From contig SVGS01000002.1 in NCBI GenBank assembly GCA_015056205.1, forward strand, positions 142,856 to 206,855: a stretch of DNA of 64,000 nucleotides. Direction: 5' to 3'. The stretch comes from Clostridiales bacterium. Lineage in GTDB: Bacteria; Bacillota; Clostridia; Christensenellales; Aristaeellaceae. The notes under the pieces are model-generated. The model searched no databases, was not told the DNA's origin, and saw only the letters and a program-made list of their open reading frames with translations. The translations under genes were made by a program, and so were the position numbers. Of this stretch, positions 51,276 to 61,600 are shown one piece after another (the stretch's first letter is position 1; every line of letters starts with the position of its first letter).

Positions 51276-52713
51276 GCCGCTCCTCTCCGGGCTCCGGCCC
51301 GCTCTCCCGGGGCAGGGTGCAGGTGATTGCCAGCCGTCCTTCCCCCTCCATGGCGGCCCGGATGCTTCCCCCATGGTTTCCGGCAATGGCGGCCGCAATG
51401 GCCAGCCCGATGCCGAAGCCGCTCTTTTTCTCCTTGTTCCGGGATTCATCCGTCCGGTAGAACCGGGCGAACAGGCGCTCGCACTGTTCCCGGCTCAGCG
51501 GTTCAGCCACCGGATTGGATACCGACAGCACCGCGTTTCGTCCCTCCGCCTTCGCCCGCAGCAGAATGTTTCCCTCTCCCCCGGCATATTTCACCGCGTT
51601 GTCGCAGAGGATGGAGATCAGCCGCTGGATCGAGCTCCGGTCTCCCCGGATCCGCAGATCCGGTTCCGCCTCCACCTTCATCTCCCGGCCGGAATATTCC
51701 GCCATCGCCGCGAAGGGTTCCGCGCCTTCCTCCAGGAGCGGCGCCAGATGCAGGGTTTCCATGGTCAGAGGCGGATTCTCCTCCTCCATGCGGGACAGAT
51801 ACACCAGCTCGTCCACCAGCTTCCGCAGAATGCCGGTCTGCTTCTGGGTGCTCCGGACCCACTGATTGTCCGGCAGCTCCATCTGCAGAAGCGACATATT
51901 GGTGGAGATCACGGTGATCGGCGTCTTCAGCTCATGGCTGGCGTTGGTGATGAACTGCTTCTGCTGCTCCATGTTCCGGAGCGTCGGCTGCACCGCCCGG
52001 CGGGAAGCCAGGGCGGTCAGCGCCAGGGCCAGCAGAATGCCGGCCAGACACGCGATCCCGGAGATCATGGCCAGATTCCGCACGGCGGTCATCCGGGTTT
52101 CACAGTTCAGGAAGACAAACAGCTTCGTTCCGTTCGGCTCCTCCCGGGCCGTCCAGACATAGTCCCCGATAAATCCGGAGCTTCCCCCGGAGGCGGCCGC
52201 CTGTTCACCCAGGTTCAGGAAAACGGCTTCGTCCGTCTCCGTCACCAGCCGCCGGTCCAGCACCTCCATGCTTCCGTCGCTGCCGGCCAGCAGGGAGAAC
52301 CAGGAGGATTCATTCATCAGGTTCCGGCTGTGCGGATCGCCGGGGCCCCGTCCGGGACTGCCCGCCGGCTCCGGCGGCGTCCTGTCTCCCGTCTGCTCCG
52401 GCAGCGGCGGGGGCGTTTCCCCGCTGCCTTCCGGAGGGCGCATCGAACCCCGCTCCTCCGGCTTCGGCGGGGGCGTCTCCCCGGGAACGTTCCGGGGCTG
52501 CCCCGCGTCCTCGCCCGGCAGGGATCCGGGGGACAGCATGCCGTTCTCCCCCTCGATCCAGTCCGTCTCGGCGATTAGGGCCACCGTGTTTTTCAGTTCC
52601 TGCCGCACGGCGATCCAGTTTGCCATGTTCACCGCCGCCACCGCCAGCACCATCGCCAGCGTCAGCGCCAGCACGGCAATCCGGATAAACCGGCGCTGCA
52701 ATTGTTTAATCAT
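51268..52713 (-). CDS. Sensor histidine kinase with Pro-rich extracytoplasmic domain
   Basis: 481 residues. Helix 1 at about 10-32, an extracytoplasmic region (33-205) with a long Pro/Gly/Glu-rich stretch (about 60-125, including GETPPPKPEERG and GETPPPLPEQTG repeats), helix 2 at about 208-228. HisKA H-box ITNASHELKTPITV near 255, N-box LCDNAVKYAGG, GFGIGLAIAAAIAGNHGG. It is preceded by its response regulator 10 bases away and followed by the flavoprotein. ATG at 52713. Signal unknown. Confidence 0.9.
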   Translation of the reverse strand: MIKQLQRRFIRIAVLALTLAMVLAVAAVNMANWIAVRQELKNTVALIAETDWIEGENGMLSPGSLPGEDAGQPRNVPGETPPPKPEERGSMRPPEGSGETPPPLPEQTGDRTPPEPAGSPGRGPGDPHSRNLMNESSWFSLLAGSDGSMEVLDRRLVTETDEAVFLNLGEQAAASGGSSGFIGDYVWTAREEPNGTKLFVFLNCETRMTAVRNLAMISGIACLAGILLALALTALASRRAVQPTLRNMEQQKQFITNASHELKTPITVISTNMSLLQMELPDNQWVRSTQKQTGILRKLVDELVYLSRMEEENPPLTMETLHLAPLLEEGAEPFAAMAEYSGREMKVEAEPDLRIRGDRSSIQRLISILCDNAVKYAGGEGNILLRAKAEGRNAVLSVSNPVAEPLSREQCERLFARFYRTDESRNKEKKSGFGIGLAIAAAIAGNHGGSIRAAMEGEGRLAITCTLPRESGPEPGEERHG

Positions 52714-52722
52714 GCCGCTTCC

Positions 52723-53400
52723 TTACTCTTTTTTCTTCTCCAGGCTGTAGCCGGATCCCCGGTGCACCGCGATCTCCATGCAGGTGTCCAGGGCGGCCAG
52801 CTTTTTCCGCAGCTGGGAGATATTGACCCATACCACGTTGATCTCCGCCTCCGCGTCCCAGCTCCAGACCCGGTCCATCAGCTGCTGCACGGAAAACAGC
52901 TGCCGCGGATTCTCCATGAACAAGAGCATCAGCTGATACAGCTTGCCCGCCAGGCGGATGCTGCTCCCCCCGCAGCTCAGCTCGCAGCTGCCCTTATCCA
53001 GCGTCAGGTCCTCCACCCGGACCACGTCCGGCACATAGGTATCCCGCCGCCGCAGCATGGCCCGGACCCGGGCCAGCAGCTCCGCCCCGTCGAAGGGCTT
53101 CGGCAGATAGTCGTCCGCCCCCGCGTCCAGCCCCGCCACCCGGTCCTCCACCGCGTCCCGCGCGGTCAGCAGCATGCAGGGAGCGGAAATCCCCTTTTTC
53201 CGGATCCGGCTCAGTGCCGTCAGTCCGTCCGTCTCCGGCATCATCCAGTCCAGAATGATCCCGTCATACTCCGTGGCCGCCGCCCAGTCCACCGCGTCCG
53301 TTCCGTTCTCCACGGCGTCCACCACATAGCCGTTCCGCTCCAGCAGCGTCTTCACGGCGGCGGACAGATCCGGATCATCTTCGGCGTACAGCAGTTTCAT
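52723..53400 (-). CDS. OmpR-family response regulator
   Basis: 225 residues from ATG at 53400 (GGAGG upstream). Receiver domain with EDD acid pocket, phosphoacceptor D51 in IILDWMMPETDG, and KPF lysine; a winged-helix output domain (GGSSIRLAGKLYQLMLLFMEN, VNISQLRKKL) follows. It pairs with the downstream kinase. A divergent ABC exporter at 53593 is a plausible target, as in bacitracin-type modules, but that is only context. Confidence 0.94.
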   Translation of the reverse strand: MKLLYAEDDPDLSAAVKTLLERNGYVVDAVENGTDAVDWAAATEYDGIILDWMMPETDGLTALSRIRKKGISAPCMLLTARDAVEDRVAGLDAGADDYLPKPFDGAELLARVRAMLRRRDTYVPDVVRVEDLTLDKGSCELSCGGSSIRLAGKLYQLMLLFMENPRQLFSVQQLMDRVWSWDAEAEINVVWVNISQLRKKLAALDTCMEIAVHRGSGYSLEKKKE

Positions 53401-53449
53401 GGTCTTCCCTCCGGCGGCAGCTTTCTTTTCGTTCCCCAGTCCTCCCGTG

Positions 53450-53478
53450 ATTATATCAGATTTCCCCTCTCCGGGCAA
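53450..53478 (-). promoter_or_regulatory. Promoter of the two-component operon
   Basis: Minus strand TTGCCC (53473-53478), 17 bases, TATAAT (53450-53455), 50 bases before the ATG at 53400. Confidence 0.75.
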
Positions 53479-53483
53479 CAAAG

Positions 53484-53511
53484 CGCGCGCCGCATCTGAA
53501 AACGGCGCGCG
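53484..53511. repeat. Inverted repeat between divergent promoters
   Basis: CGCGCGCCG and CGGCGCGCG arms (53484-53492, 53503-53511) with a 10-base A-rich spacer, between the two-component and ABC exporter promoters. A possible response-regulator or other operator. Confidence 0.55.
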
Positions 53512-53529
53512 GCCTCAGAAAGCAGCGCA

Positions 53530-53558
53530 TTGCATCGGCAGCCGCTTTGGTGTACACT
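53530..53558 (+). promoter_or_regulatory. Promoter of the ABC exporter
   Basis: TTGCAT (53530-53535), 17 bases, TACACT (53553-53558), 35 bases before the ATG at 53593. Confidence 0.65.
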
Positions 53559-53592
53559 GTTTTTATTCCATCACCCTGAGGGAGGTGATTCC

Positions 53593-55425
53593 ATGCCCGG
53601 ACCCGGCGGTTCCGGAAGAAGAGTCGGTTTTCTGACGGAAGAAGAAAAAAAGAACGCCCCGAAGATCACCAAAGAACTGCTCTCCCGGATCTTTTCCTAT
53701 CTGAAGCCCTACTGGCGGCAGCTGGCCCTGGTGCTGTGCTGCATCCTCGTTTCCTCGGTCTGCAGCCTCTTTCCCTCGATCCTGACCGGCAATATCATCG
53801 ATGTGCTCACCGGAAGGGATCTCGGCGGCTGGTTCGGCGCGGGGCTTTCCGCCCTGATCCGGCTGATCGTCCTCTCCCTGATGCTCCATCTGGCTTCCAA
53901 CCTCATCAACGTCGGGCAGACCTATCTGAACAACTGGATCGCCCAGCATATCTCCTATGATATGCGGAACCAGATGTACGCCCACCTGCAGAAAATGTCC
54001 CAGCGCTTTTTCACCTCCGCCAATCAGGGGGATATCATCACCCGGATGACCAGCGATATCTCCGGGGTGGAATCCGTCATTACGGGCACCTTTACCAGCA
54101 TCCTGTCCAATACGATCACCCTGATTGCCGCCGTGATCACCATGTTTCAGAAAAACTGGATCCTGGCCCTCGTGGGCATCGCCGTGATCCCCCTGTTCGT
54201 CCTGCCGACCCGGATGGCGGGCAAGCGGCGCTGGAAGCTGGCGGGGGAAGCCCAGGCCTGCAACGATGAAATCAACGGCATCCTGAACGAAACCCTCTCC
54301 GTCAGCGGCCAGCTGCTGGTCAAGCTTTTCGGCCGGGAACAGGCGGAGCTGGACCGTTACCGGGATGCCAACGGGCGCATGATCCGCCTGAATATCCGGG
54401 AAAGGATGGCCGGCCGCTGGTTCTTCATGCTCCTCAGCACCCTGACCACCATCGGCCCCATGCTGCTCTATCTGGTGGGCGGCATCCTGATCATGAAATA
54501 TGACAGCAGCCTGAGCGTAGGCGATATCACCGTGCTGGTCGCGCTGCTCGGGCGGATGTACGGCCCGGTCAACAGCCTGCTGAATATCCAGGTGGACTGG
54601 ATCCGCTCCATGGCCATGTTCACCCGGATTTTTGAGTATTACGATATGAAACCCGAAATCGACGACCGCCCCGGCGCGAAGGAGCTGAAAAACGCGAAGG
54701 GCGAGGTCGTCTTCGATCATGTCTTCTTCTCCTATGACGGCGACCGCCCGATCCTGAAGGATATCTCCTTCTCCCTGCGCAGCGGGGACTGCGTGGCCAT
54801 CGTCGGCCCCAGCGGCAGCGGCAAAAGCACGATCGTCAACCTGATCCCTCGCCTCTGGGATCCCACGGCGGGCCGCGTCACCTTTGACGGAACGGATGTC
54901 CGGGACTGGACCCTGCACTCCCTGCGGGATGAAATCGGCATCGTCACCCAGGAAACCTATCTGTTCAACGCGACCATCCGGGAGAATCTGCGCTATGCCC
55001 GGCCGGACGCGACGGAGGAAGAGATGATCGAGGCCTGCCGCAAGGCCAATATCCTGGATTTCATCTCGAAGCAGCCGGAGGGGCTGGATACCGTGGTCGG
55101 CAACCGGGGTCTGAAGCTCTCCGGCGGCGAAAAGCAGCGGATCTCCATTGCCCGGGCCCTGCTGAAGGATCCGGCCCTGCTGATCTTTGATGAAGCCACC
55201 TCCGCCCTGGATTCGATCTCCGAAGCCGCCATCCAGGCGGCCATCAATCCCCTCATCGAGGAACGGACCTCCATCCTGATCGCTCACCGGCTGTCCACGA
55301 TCCTGGCCGCGGATGAGATTCTGGTGGTCCGGGACGGCGAGATCGTGGAAAGGGGCGCCCATAAGGACCTGGTTCACGCCGGCGGCACCTATCAGGAGCT
55401 TTATGAAACCCAGTTCAAAATCTGA
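53593..55425 (+). CDS. ABC exporter, fused permease and ATPase (MsbA/LmrA type)
   Basis: 610 residues from ATG at 53593 (GGAGGTGAT upstream). Six helices in residues 45-330, then the ATPase: Walker A GPSGSGKST near 406, Q-loop IGIVTQETYLF, signature LSGGEKQR near 508, Walker B LLIFDEATSALD near 529, H-loop AHRLSTI. Half-transporter that would act as a homodimer; a second half is not adjacent. Export of lipids, peptides or drugs is typical; the neighbouring two-component system may control it. Confidence 0.93.
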   Translation: MPGPGGSGRRVGFLTEEEKKNAPKITKELLSRIFSYLKPYWRQLALVLCCILVSSVCSLFPSILTGNIIDVLTGRDLGGWFGAGLSALIRLIVLSLMLHLASNLINVGQTYLNNWIAQHISYDMRNQMYAHLQKMSQRFFTSANQGDIITRMTSDISGVESVITGTFTSILSNTITLIAAVITMFQKNWILALVGIAVIPLFVLPTRMAGKRRWKLAGEAQACNDEINGILNETLSVSGQLLVKLFGREQAELDRYRDANGRMIRLNIRERMAGRWFFMLLSTLTTIGPMLLYLVGGILIMKYDSSLSVGDITVLVALLGRMYGPVNSLLNIQVDWIRSMAMFTRIFEYYDMKPEIDDRPGAKELKNAKGEVVFDHVFFSYDGDRPILKDISFSLRSGDCVAIVGPSGSGKSTIVNLIPRLWDPTAGRVTFDGTDVRDWTLHSLRDEIGIVTQETYLFNATIRENLRYARPDATEEEMIEACRKANILDFISKQPEGLDTVVGNRGLKLSGGEKQRISIARALLKDPALLIFDEATSALDSISEAAIQAAINPLIEERTSILIAHRLSTILAADEILVVRDGEIVERGAHKDLVHAGGTYQELYETQFKI

Positions 55426-55493
55426 AAATAACACGGAACAGGCGCGGGGGAACCGAGGCAGGCTCCCCCGCGCCGCGGAAAGGATGAACCGAA

Positions 55494-57236
55494 ATGGCAC
55501 TGGACGGACTGATGCTGGGCTTTGAAGCCCGGGAGCTGAACGCGCTGCTGCAGGGGGGCCGGGTGGACCGGATTACCCAGCCGGAACGGGACACGGTGGT
55601 CCTTGTGATCCGGGCGGGCAGTCAGAATCACCGGCTCCTGCTCTGTGCGAGCCCCAATAACGCCCGCTGCCATCTGACCATGAGCAGCTTCCCCAACCCG
55701 CTGGAGCCGCCGAACCTCTGCATGCTGATGCGCAAGCAGCTGACCGGCGGCCGGATCCAGGCGGTCCGCCAGGTGGACGGGGACCGGATTCTGGAAATCG
55801 ATCTGGATACCGTCAGCGAGCTGGGAGACCACGTCCTCCGCCGGCTGACGCTGGAAATCATGGGCCGACACTCCAATCTGATGCTTCTGGACGAGAACGG
55901 TAAAATCCTGGACTCCACCCGGCATGTGAACGCGGAAATGAGCCGGGTCCGCCAGATCCAGCCCGGGCTGACCTATGCCCCGCCGCCCTCCCAGGACAAG
56001 CTGAATCCCTGGACCCTGTCCGCGGAGGAGCTGGAGGCGCAGCTGCGGGCCCATCCGGACAGCCGCCTGGACCGGGCGCTGGGCGACCGGATCACCGGGC
56101 TCAGCCGGGGAACGGCGGAAGAGCTGGCCTTCCGTGTGAACAGCGGCAGCTCCGGCTGGCCGGAGGATCTGTCCGCCGTCTGCGGGCGCATTGCGGATCT
56201 GTTCCGCCGCCTGCCGGAGATGGCGGATCCCCGGGTGCTCTGGGATGAGGAGGGAACGCCGGAGGATGTCTTCCCCTTCCCTTACCTGAGCCGGGATACT
56301 TCCCGCCAGAAGCCCTGCCGTACCCTGAGCGAAGCCCTGGAAATCTATTACGGCGAGCGGGACGCGAAGGACCGCCTGAACCAGAAAAGCGCCGGCATGA
56401 CCCGGACGCTGAGGAGCCAGATCGAGCGCTGCGAAAAAAAGCTGGCGATTCAGGAGGAAGCCCTGACCGGCGCGGAGCGGATGGATGAATACCGGATGAT
56501 GGGGGAAGCGATCAACGCGAACCTCTTCCAGCTGAAAAAAGGCATGACGGAAGCCGTTCTGCCGGACTGGTATCATCCGGAAGGCGGCGAGATCACGGTG
56601 CCCCTGGACAGCCGCCTCACCCCCAGCCAGAACGCCCAGCGCTATTTCAAAAAGTATCAGAAAGCCCGCTCCGCCCGGGAAACGGCGGCCCTGCAGAAGC
56701 AGAAAACCCTGGAGGAGCTGGACTTCCTGGAAGGCATGCTCCTGGATGTGGATAAATGTGTCGGGGAAAGCGAGCTGGAGGAAATCCGCCAGGAGCTGGT
56801 GCGCGCCGGCTACATGAAGAAAAACACGAACCGGCGTCAGCAGCGGCAGCTGCCCCAGAGCAAGCCGTACCGCTATCTGAGCGCCGACGGGATCGAAATC
56901 CGCGTTGGCAAGAACGCCACGCAGAACGACCGGCTGACCCAGAGCGCCCGGCCGGAGGAGATGTGGCTCCACGCGAAGGATATGCCGGGCAGCCACGTCA
57001 TCATTCAGTGCGAAGGCGAAATCCCGCAGGAAACCCTGAAGCAGGCGGCGCTGCTGGCCGCCTGGTACTCGAAGGGGCAGCGCAGCTCCCTGGTGCCCAT
57101 CGACTATACCCGCCGGAAATATGTGAAAAAGCCCGGCGGCGCGGCGCCGGGCAAGGTCATCTACACCCATCACCGGACCGCCTATATGACGCCGACCGAG
57201 GAAATTTTCCGGGAGATTCAGCTCCTGGACCGATAA
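55494..57236 (+). CDS. rqcH: Ribosome-associated quality control protein RqcH (NFACT family)
   Basis: 580 residues, typical of bacterial Rqc2/RqcH, which recruits Ala-tRNA to stalled 50S subunits and adds poly-alanine tails. N-terminal MALDGLMLGFEARELNALLQ, and the functional Asp-Arg pair at exactly residues 97-98 (GDRILEID). Two coiled-coil arms (about 290-330 and 400-440) and the NFACT-R domain (QSARPEEMWLHAKDMPGSHV). Overlooked as FbpA-like fibronectin binding in older annotation. Followed by back-to-back terminators. Confidence 0.95.
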   Translation: MALDGLMLGFEARELNALLQGGRVDRITQPERDTVVLVIRAGSQNHRLLLCASPNNARCHLTMSSFPNPLEPPNLCMLMRKQLTGGRIQAVRQVDGDRILEIDLDTVSELGDHVLRRLTLEIMGRHSNLMLLDENGKILDSTRHVNAEMSRVRQIQPGLTYAPPPSQDKLNPWTLSAEELEAQLRAHPDSRLDRALGDRITGLSRGTAEELAFRVNSGSSGWPEDLSAVCGRIADLFRRLPEMADPRVLWDEEGTPEDVFPFPYLSRDTSRQKPCRTLSEALEIYYGERDAKDRLNQKSAGMTRTLRSQIERCEKKLAIQEEALTGAERMDEYRMMGEAINANLFQLKKGMTEAVLPDWYHPEGGEITVPLDSRLTPSQNAQRYFKKYQKARSARETAALQKQKTLEELDFLEGMLLDVDKCVGESELEEIRQELVRAGYMKKNTNRRQQRQLPQSKPYRYLSADGIEIRVGKNATQNDRLTQSARPEEMWLHAKDMPGSHVIIQCEGEIPQETLKQAALLAAWYSKGQRSSLVPIDYTRRKYVKKPGGAAPGKVIYTHHRTAYMTPTEEIFREIQLLDR

Positions 57237-57267
57237 AAAAACGAGACCGGAAAAAGCTTCCGGTCTC
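57234..57267 (-). terminator. Terminator of the GH10 gene
   Basis: GAGACCGGAA-5-TTCCGGTCTC (57243-57252, 57258-57267); on the minus strand followed by GTTTTTTTATC. Confidence 0.85.
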
Positions 57268-57272
57268 TCCGG

Positions 57273-57300
57273 GGAACGGTTTTCCGTTCCTCTTATTTTT
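57273..57300 (+). terminator. Terminator of rqcH
   Basis: GGAACGG-TTTT-CCGTTCC then TCTTATTTTTTG on the plus strand; overlaps the last codons of the convergent GH10 gene. Confidence 0.7.
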
Positions 57301-58507
57301 TGAGCGCGTGATAAACCGCGTCGAAGGAGGTCTTGATCTCGTTCTTCTCCGTGATCAGTCCGCCGTAGGGGCTGTTCAGCTTCCAGGAGTAATGGGAGGA
57401 CGGGAGCTGCGGGCAGTCCGCCACGCCCCAGATGCACACCGCGGTCAGCGGTTTCTTCTCCCCGGCATTGGCGGGAAGGAAAACCTCGGTGAACAGCCGG
57501 GCATAGAAGGCCGCGTGCTCCGGCGCCTTTTCCTTCTCGTAATTGCGGACCGCCATCTCCGTGATCTGAACCTCCAGACCTTTTTCTGCGTAAATCCGGA
57601 TGGACTCCGCCAGATCCTTCAGAATGCTGTCCGCCAGGCAGCCGCTCTGGGTTCCGTAGCCGCCCAGATAGCCCTGCATGCCGATGCCGTCGGCCAGCTT
57701 CCGGTACGCTCCGGTTTCGTCCTTCGCGTAGGTGTTGACGCTCTCGATCAGCGCCAGCGCCGCCGTCCGCTTCTCCCGCATGAACATGTTGTAGTCATTG
57801 TAGAACAGGTGAATATCGGCCCCCAGCTTCTCCGCCGTGTTCCGGGCGCAGAGGAAGGCATAGGGAACGTAGTCATCCCCCACATGCTCCAGGAACAGGT
57901 TCCCCTGTCCGGAGCGGCTCGTCCGCAGATGGCGGGGATCCCCCGCGGCATACTCCCCGGCGTTGTCGCCGATCGCCTCGTTCACCACATCCCAGCAGTA
58001 GATCACGCCCGGGAATTTCTCCTCAAAATGGGTCATCACCTGCTCGATATAGCTGGCCAGCCGCAGCCGCATGGTCTCCTGATCGGCGAAGGGCTTCGCG
58101 TCGTCATATCCCTCATGGAAGAACCAGGTGGTCATATACGCGTCCCAGACCAGCACATGGCCCCGCACGCCGATGCCGTGCTCCTGCGCCCAGCCCACCA
58201 TGATATCCGCCATCGTATAGTCCATCCGGGGCATCCCGTCCTCGCTGGCTTTGGACTGCGCCTGATTCAGCAGCGAATAGGCCTTGGTCTCGTTCGTGCA
58301 GGTCAGGGAATTGAAATGGCGGCCGACAAAGTCCATATAGGCCGGCTGGCGCAGATCCCCCGGGCTGTAGCAGGCGCCCAGCTTAAAGCCGGCAGGCTCC
58401 ACCAGCGTGTAGAGCGGTTCATAATCCCCGCTTTCCGTTCCGGCGGCCTCCCCCATCGCCCCGGCGGGCAGCAGAAGCAGCGCAAGCAGCAGAGCAACCA
58501 TCTTCAT
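57293..58507 (-). CDS. Secreted GH10 endo-1,4-beta-xylanase
   Basis: 404 residues. Signal peptide 1-19 (MKMVALLLALLLLPAGAMG). A single GH10 barrel without carbohydrate-binding modules: FVGRHFNSLTCTNETKAY, GHVLVWDAY, acid/base Glu in YCWDVVNEAIG near 177, LFYNDYN, nucleophile Glu in VQITEMAV near 314, and AVCIWGVADC. Substitutions compared with the family consensus (NETKAY for NEMKW) are visible. Start ATG at 58507 has AAGGAGAG. Makes xylo-oligosaccharides that the GH115 enzyme and CUT1 transporters could use. Confidence 0.94.
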   Translation of the reverse strand: MKMVALLLALLLLPAGAMGEAAGTESGDYEPLYTLVEPAGFKLGACYSPGDLRQPAYMDFVGRHFNSLTCTNETKAYSLLNQAQSKASEDGMPRMDYTMADIMVGWAQEHGIGVRGHVLVWDAYMTTWFFHEGYDDAKPFADQETMRLRLASYIEQVMTHFEEKFPGVIYCWDVVNEAIGDNAGEYAAGDPRHLRTSRSGQGNLFLEHVGDDYVPYAFLCARNTAEKLGADIHLFYNDYNMFMREKRTAALALIESVNTYAKDETGAYRKLADGIGMQGYLGGYGTQSGCLADSILKDLAESIRIYAEKGLEVQITEMAVRNYEKEKAPEHAAFYARLFTEVFLPANAGEKKPLTAVCIWGVADCPQLPSSHYSWKLNSPYGGLITEKNEIKTSFDAVYHALKK

Positions 58508-58597
58508 GCGATCTCTCCTTCCGATTCAGTAAATTTGTCCGTACAACATCATGTTCATTGTATCGGCCCGGATAATCCCTGTCAAGTCCATATTCAA

Positions 58598-58639
58598 TAA
58601 AAAGACAGAAAACGGGAGCTGACCGGAAGGTCAGCTCCC
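58598..58639 (-). terminator. Terminator of the surface protein gene
   Basis: Minus strand GGGAGCTGACC-TTCC-GGTCAGCTCCC (11-bp stem, 58614-58639) followed by GTTTTCTGTCTTTTTATTG; 26 bases after the stop. Confidence 0.9.
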
Positions 58640-58664
58640 TGGGGTTCCTGAATCCTTTTGCGGC

Positions 58665-61600
58665 TTAGTCGAAGCAGTCGCCCACGTGGTTGATCATGAT
58701 CTCGACACCCAGAGGCGTCTCATAATCCTCGAAGACGTAGAACTGGTTGCCGGGCCGCCGCAGTGCGGTAGCGACCGGTGCCTCCTCCCGTGCCCATGCC
58801 GTGTTGTGGATGGTGGTTACGGTTCCGTTCTGCTCCACGCCCGTCTGGTCGTATCCGATGACCGCCTGCTCTCTCCAGGTGTAGGTTGCGTTCGCTCCGT
58901 TCACCTGTACCGGCAGTCCGGTTACCGTCGCCTCCCAGCCGTTCATTGCGGTCAGCACCACCGTCGTCACATCGCGCGTTCCGTTGTTCAGCGTCATGTA
59001 GATGCTTTCCGGCCGTGTGCCTGCCGTGTTCTCATCATCATGCCATACCTTGCGGATCGTCGCTTCCGTGGTCTCCGGCTCGTAGATGTTCCGGATGCTC
59101 AGTCCGTTGATCTCCCTTCTGTAGCCGGGTACCGGGTCCTCGGTCACCGTGTAGGTGATCTCATTGCCGTCGTTGTCGTACCGGGGCAGCTCGTAGAACA
59201 TGGCCGTCCATCCGTCTGCCGCGGTCACCTGCGCGTTTCTCACCTCGGTGCCGTTGGCCAGCAGCCGTACCATAATGCTGCCCGGCCGGTTTCCATCCTG
59301 GTCATAGTTGTCTACCCAGGTCTTCGCTACCGGGATGTCCACCGTGTCTCCGTGATCAACCGGTGTCGGCTGCACGTCGTCGAAGTCGAATTCCTTCCGG
59401 ATGAGGATGTTGCCTTCCTGATAGACGTTGGTAATCGTGTAAGAGGTTACCGTCATTCCGTCCTCAGTCTGGTTCGTCGTCCCGACAGGATCCATCATCG
59501 CATAGCCTTCCGGTACCTCTGTTTCGTACACCGTGTAGCTGATCAGTACCTTTGTGTCACCCACATTCCGGTACTTCTTCAGTTCGGACCATTCAGCCTT
59601 CCATTCATTGCCCGAGTTCAGGGTGACGGAAGCTCCGTAGGGTACACCGTCCGCGAGCAGCTGAACCTTTATGGACTCCGGCTGCTTCTCCAGTTTGTCT
59701 TCCGGCGTCACCCAGACTTTCTTCACAGTGACCTTTGTTTCATCCGGTACATGTGCATTGGTCAGGACCGTAACCTTGCCGTTCGTTGTGTTGCCGGTCA
59801 GCGTGTAGCCCGCCGGTACATTCACTTCCGTCCAGGTGTATACAATGGGCGTATAAGCTCCGTCTTTCAGCGCGCACTCTCTGAGGTTCTGGAAGGTGTA
59901 AGTCCAACCCTGATCAGCTCTCAGCGTTACGATATTGTTGGCGATTTCTCCATTCGCCAGGGTCACCGTATCGCTGCCGTTGGCCAGCAGTTTCACGGTC
60001 AGCGACTGCGGACGCGCTGCTTCCCGATTATCGTCGTCGTTCCATACCTTCAGGATAGTCGCCGTCGTCTTGGTCGGTGAGTCTTCCACCAGCAGGACGC
60101 CGTCGTTAACACGGATCGTAGTTCCCTGCAGCTCTTTACCGTTCACCGTCGTATTCACTGCATGGACATTGCCCCGCTCATCAATGGTGAAGCAGGTGTC
60201 AGCTGTGATCTCGAATCCGAAGGGTGCCGTGACCTCATGCAGGATATAGGTCACACCGGTCGTCAGTCCCTTGACCTCGTGAGCCTTGGTCGCAGTCTCC
60301 GTCGTGGAGGTCCACTGAATATCGTTGCCCGCCAGATCCTTGACGACGTTGCCATCCATATCCAGGATCTGGATGACCGCTCCGGCCACTTCCTGACCGT
60401 TTGTCACATCCACCTTGGAAATCTTGACAGAGGTCATCCGATCCTCTACCAGCATGGCGCCATTTTCAGGGTTGATCCTGCCCGAGTTGGTGACAGTGCC
60501 CTTCTCATTGATACTGAAGGTCGTGTCCGAAGCGAGAGTGTATCCATCCGGAGCCACTGTCTCGTGAAGGACGTACGTAGTGTTCGTCAGCAGTCCTTCG
60601 ACCACATGGATCTCATTGGTAGATACCCACTCCTCAACAACCTCGTAGTTTTTGTTTCCGATCTGAACAATCGTCGGGTTCTGCGTCTGGGACTGAGTCC
60701 CGGTCCCGTCCTGAGTCTGTCCGTCGGTCTCATTCCCATCCTGGGGCTGAGCCTGCGTAACTTCCTTAAGGATCTGGATCGTCGCGCCCGGCAACTCCTT
60801 CCTGGTGGTATCATCAATGTCTACCTTGCTGACCTTGACACGGGTCTTGGCATCCTGTACCAGCATCACGCCGTCGCTGTTGATCGTACCGGTGCTATTG
60901 ACCACACCATTCTTTTCAATATGGAATGTCGTGTCTTCTGTGATGGTGTATCCATCCGGGGCTACTGTCTCGTGGAGAATGTAATCGGTTTCCGTCAGCA
61001 GTCCCTCGACCATATGAGGATTACCCTTTTCGGATACCCACTGATCAACAACTTCATAAGTCTTCTTAACTTTCTCTTCTCCGACCTCCTTTTCGAGTTC
61101 AACATAGGTCTTGGTCGCCTCATCCTTCACCTCGCCATCCTGGAGTTCCCTGAGGATCTGGATCGTCGCGCCGGACAGCTCTTTACCATCAGCTATGTCT
61201 ACCTTGCTGACCTTGATGTGGGTCCACTCGTTCTCAATGGTACCGATCAGCTTACTCAGATCCTCGGTCACATTCTGGGGTTCGGTTCCGGTTTCGTTTT
61301 CAGTCCCCGTTCCGTTCTCGGCTCCGGTTCCGTTTTCGGTTCCGGTTCCATCACCGGTCTCCGTCCCGTTCGCGGTTCCGTCCTCACCCTCGTCACCGGT
61401 CTCGCTCGCCGGCTTCGCAAAGCTCAGCACACCGGTCGTCACATTGCCCGTCAGGCTGGTCAGGATCGTTGTCCGGGTCTCGTCCGTACCATCCCAGATT
61501 TCCGTATGTCCTGCTGTCACCGTGAAGTTGATCGGATCAACAGTCACACGTCCGGCAGGTGTCTTCGTTTCGGTCAGCACATAGTTACCATCATCCAGTC

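Noticed and set aside
50016..51449. 58-residue N-terminal extension of the flavoprotein
   Set aside because: The extension is Pro/Arg/Gly-rich and antisense-like within the kinase gene; the FAD motif begins at residue 1 from 51275.
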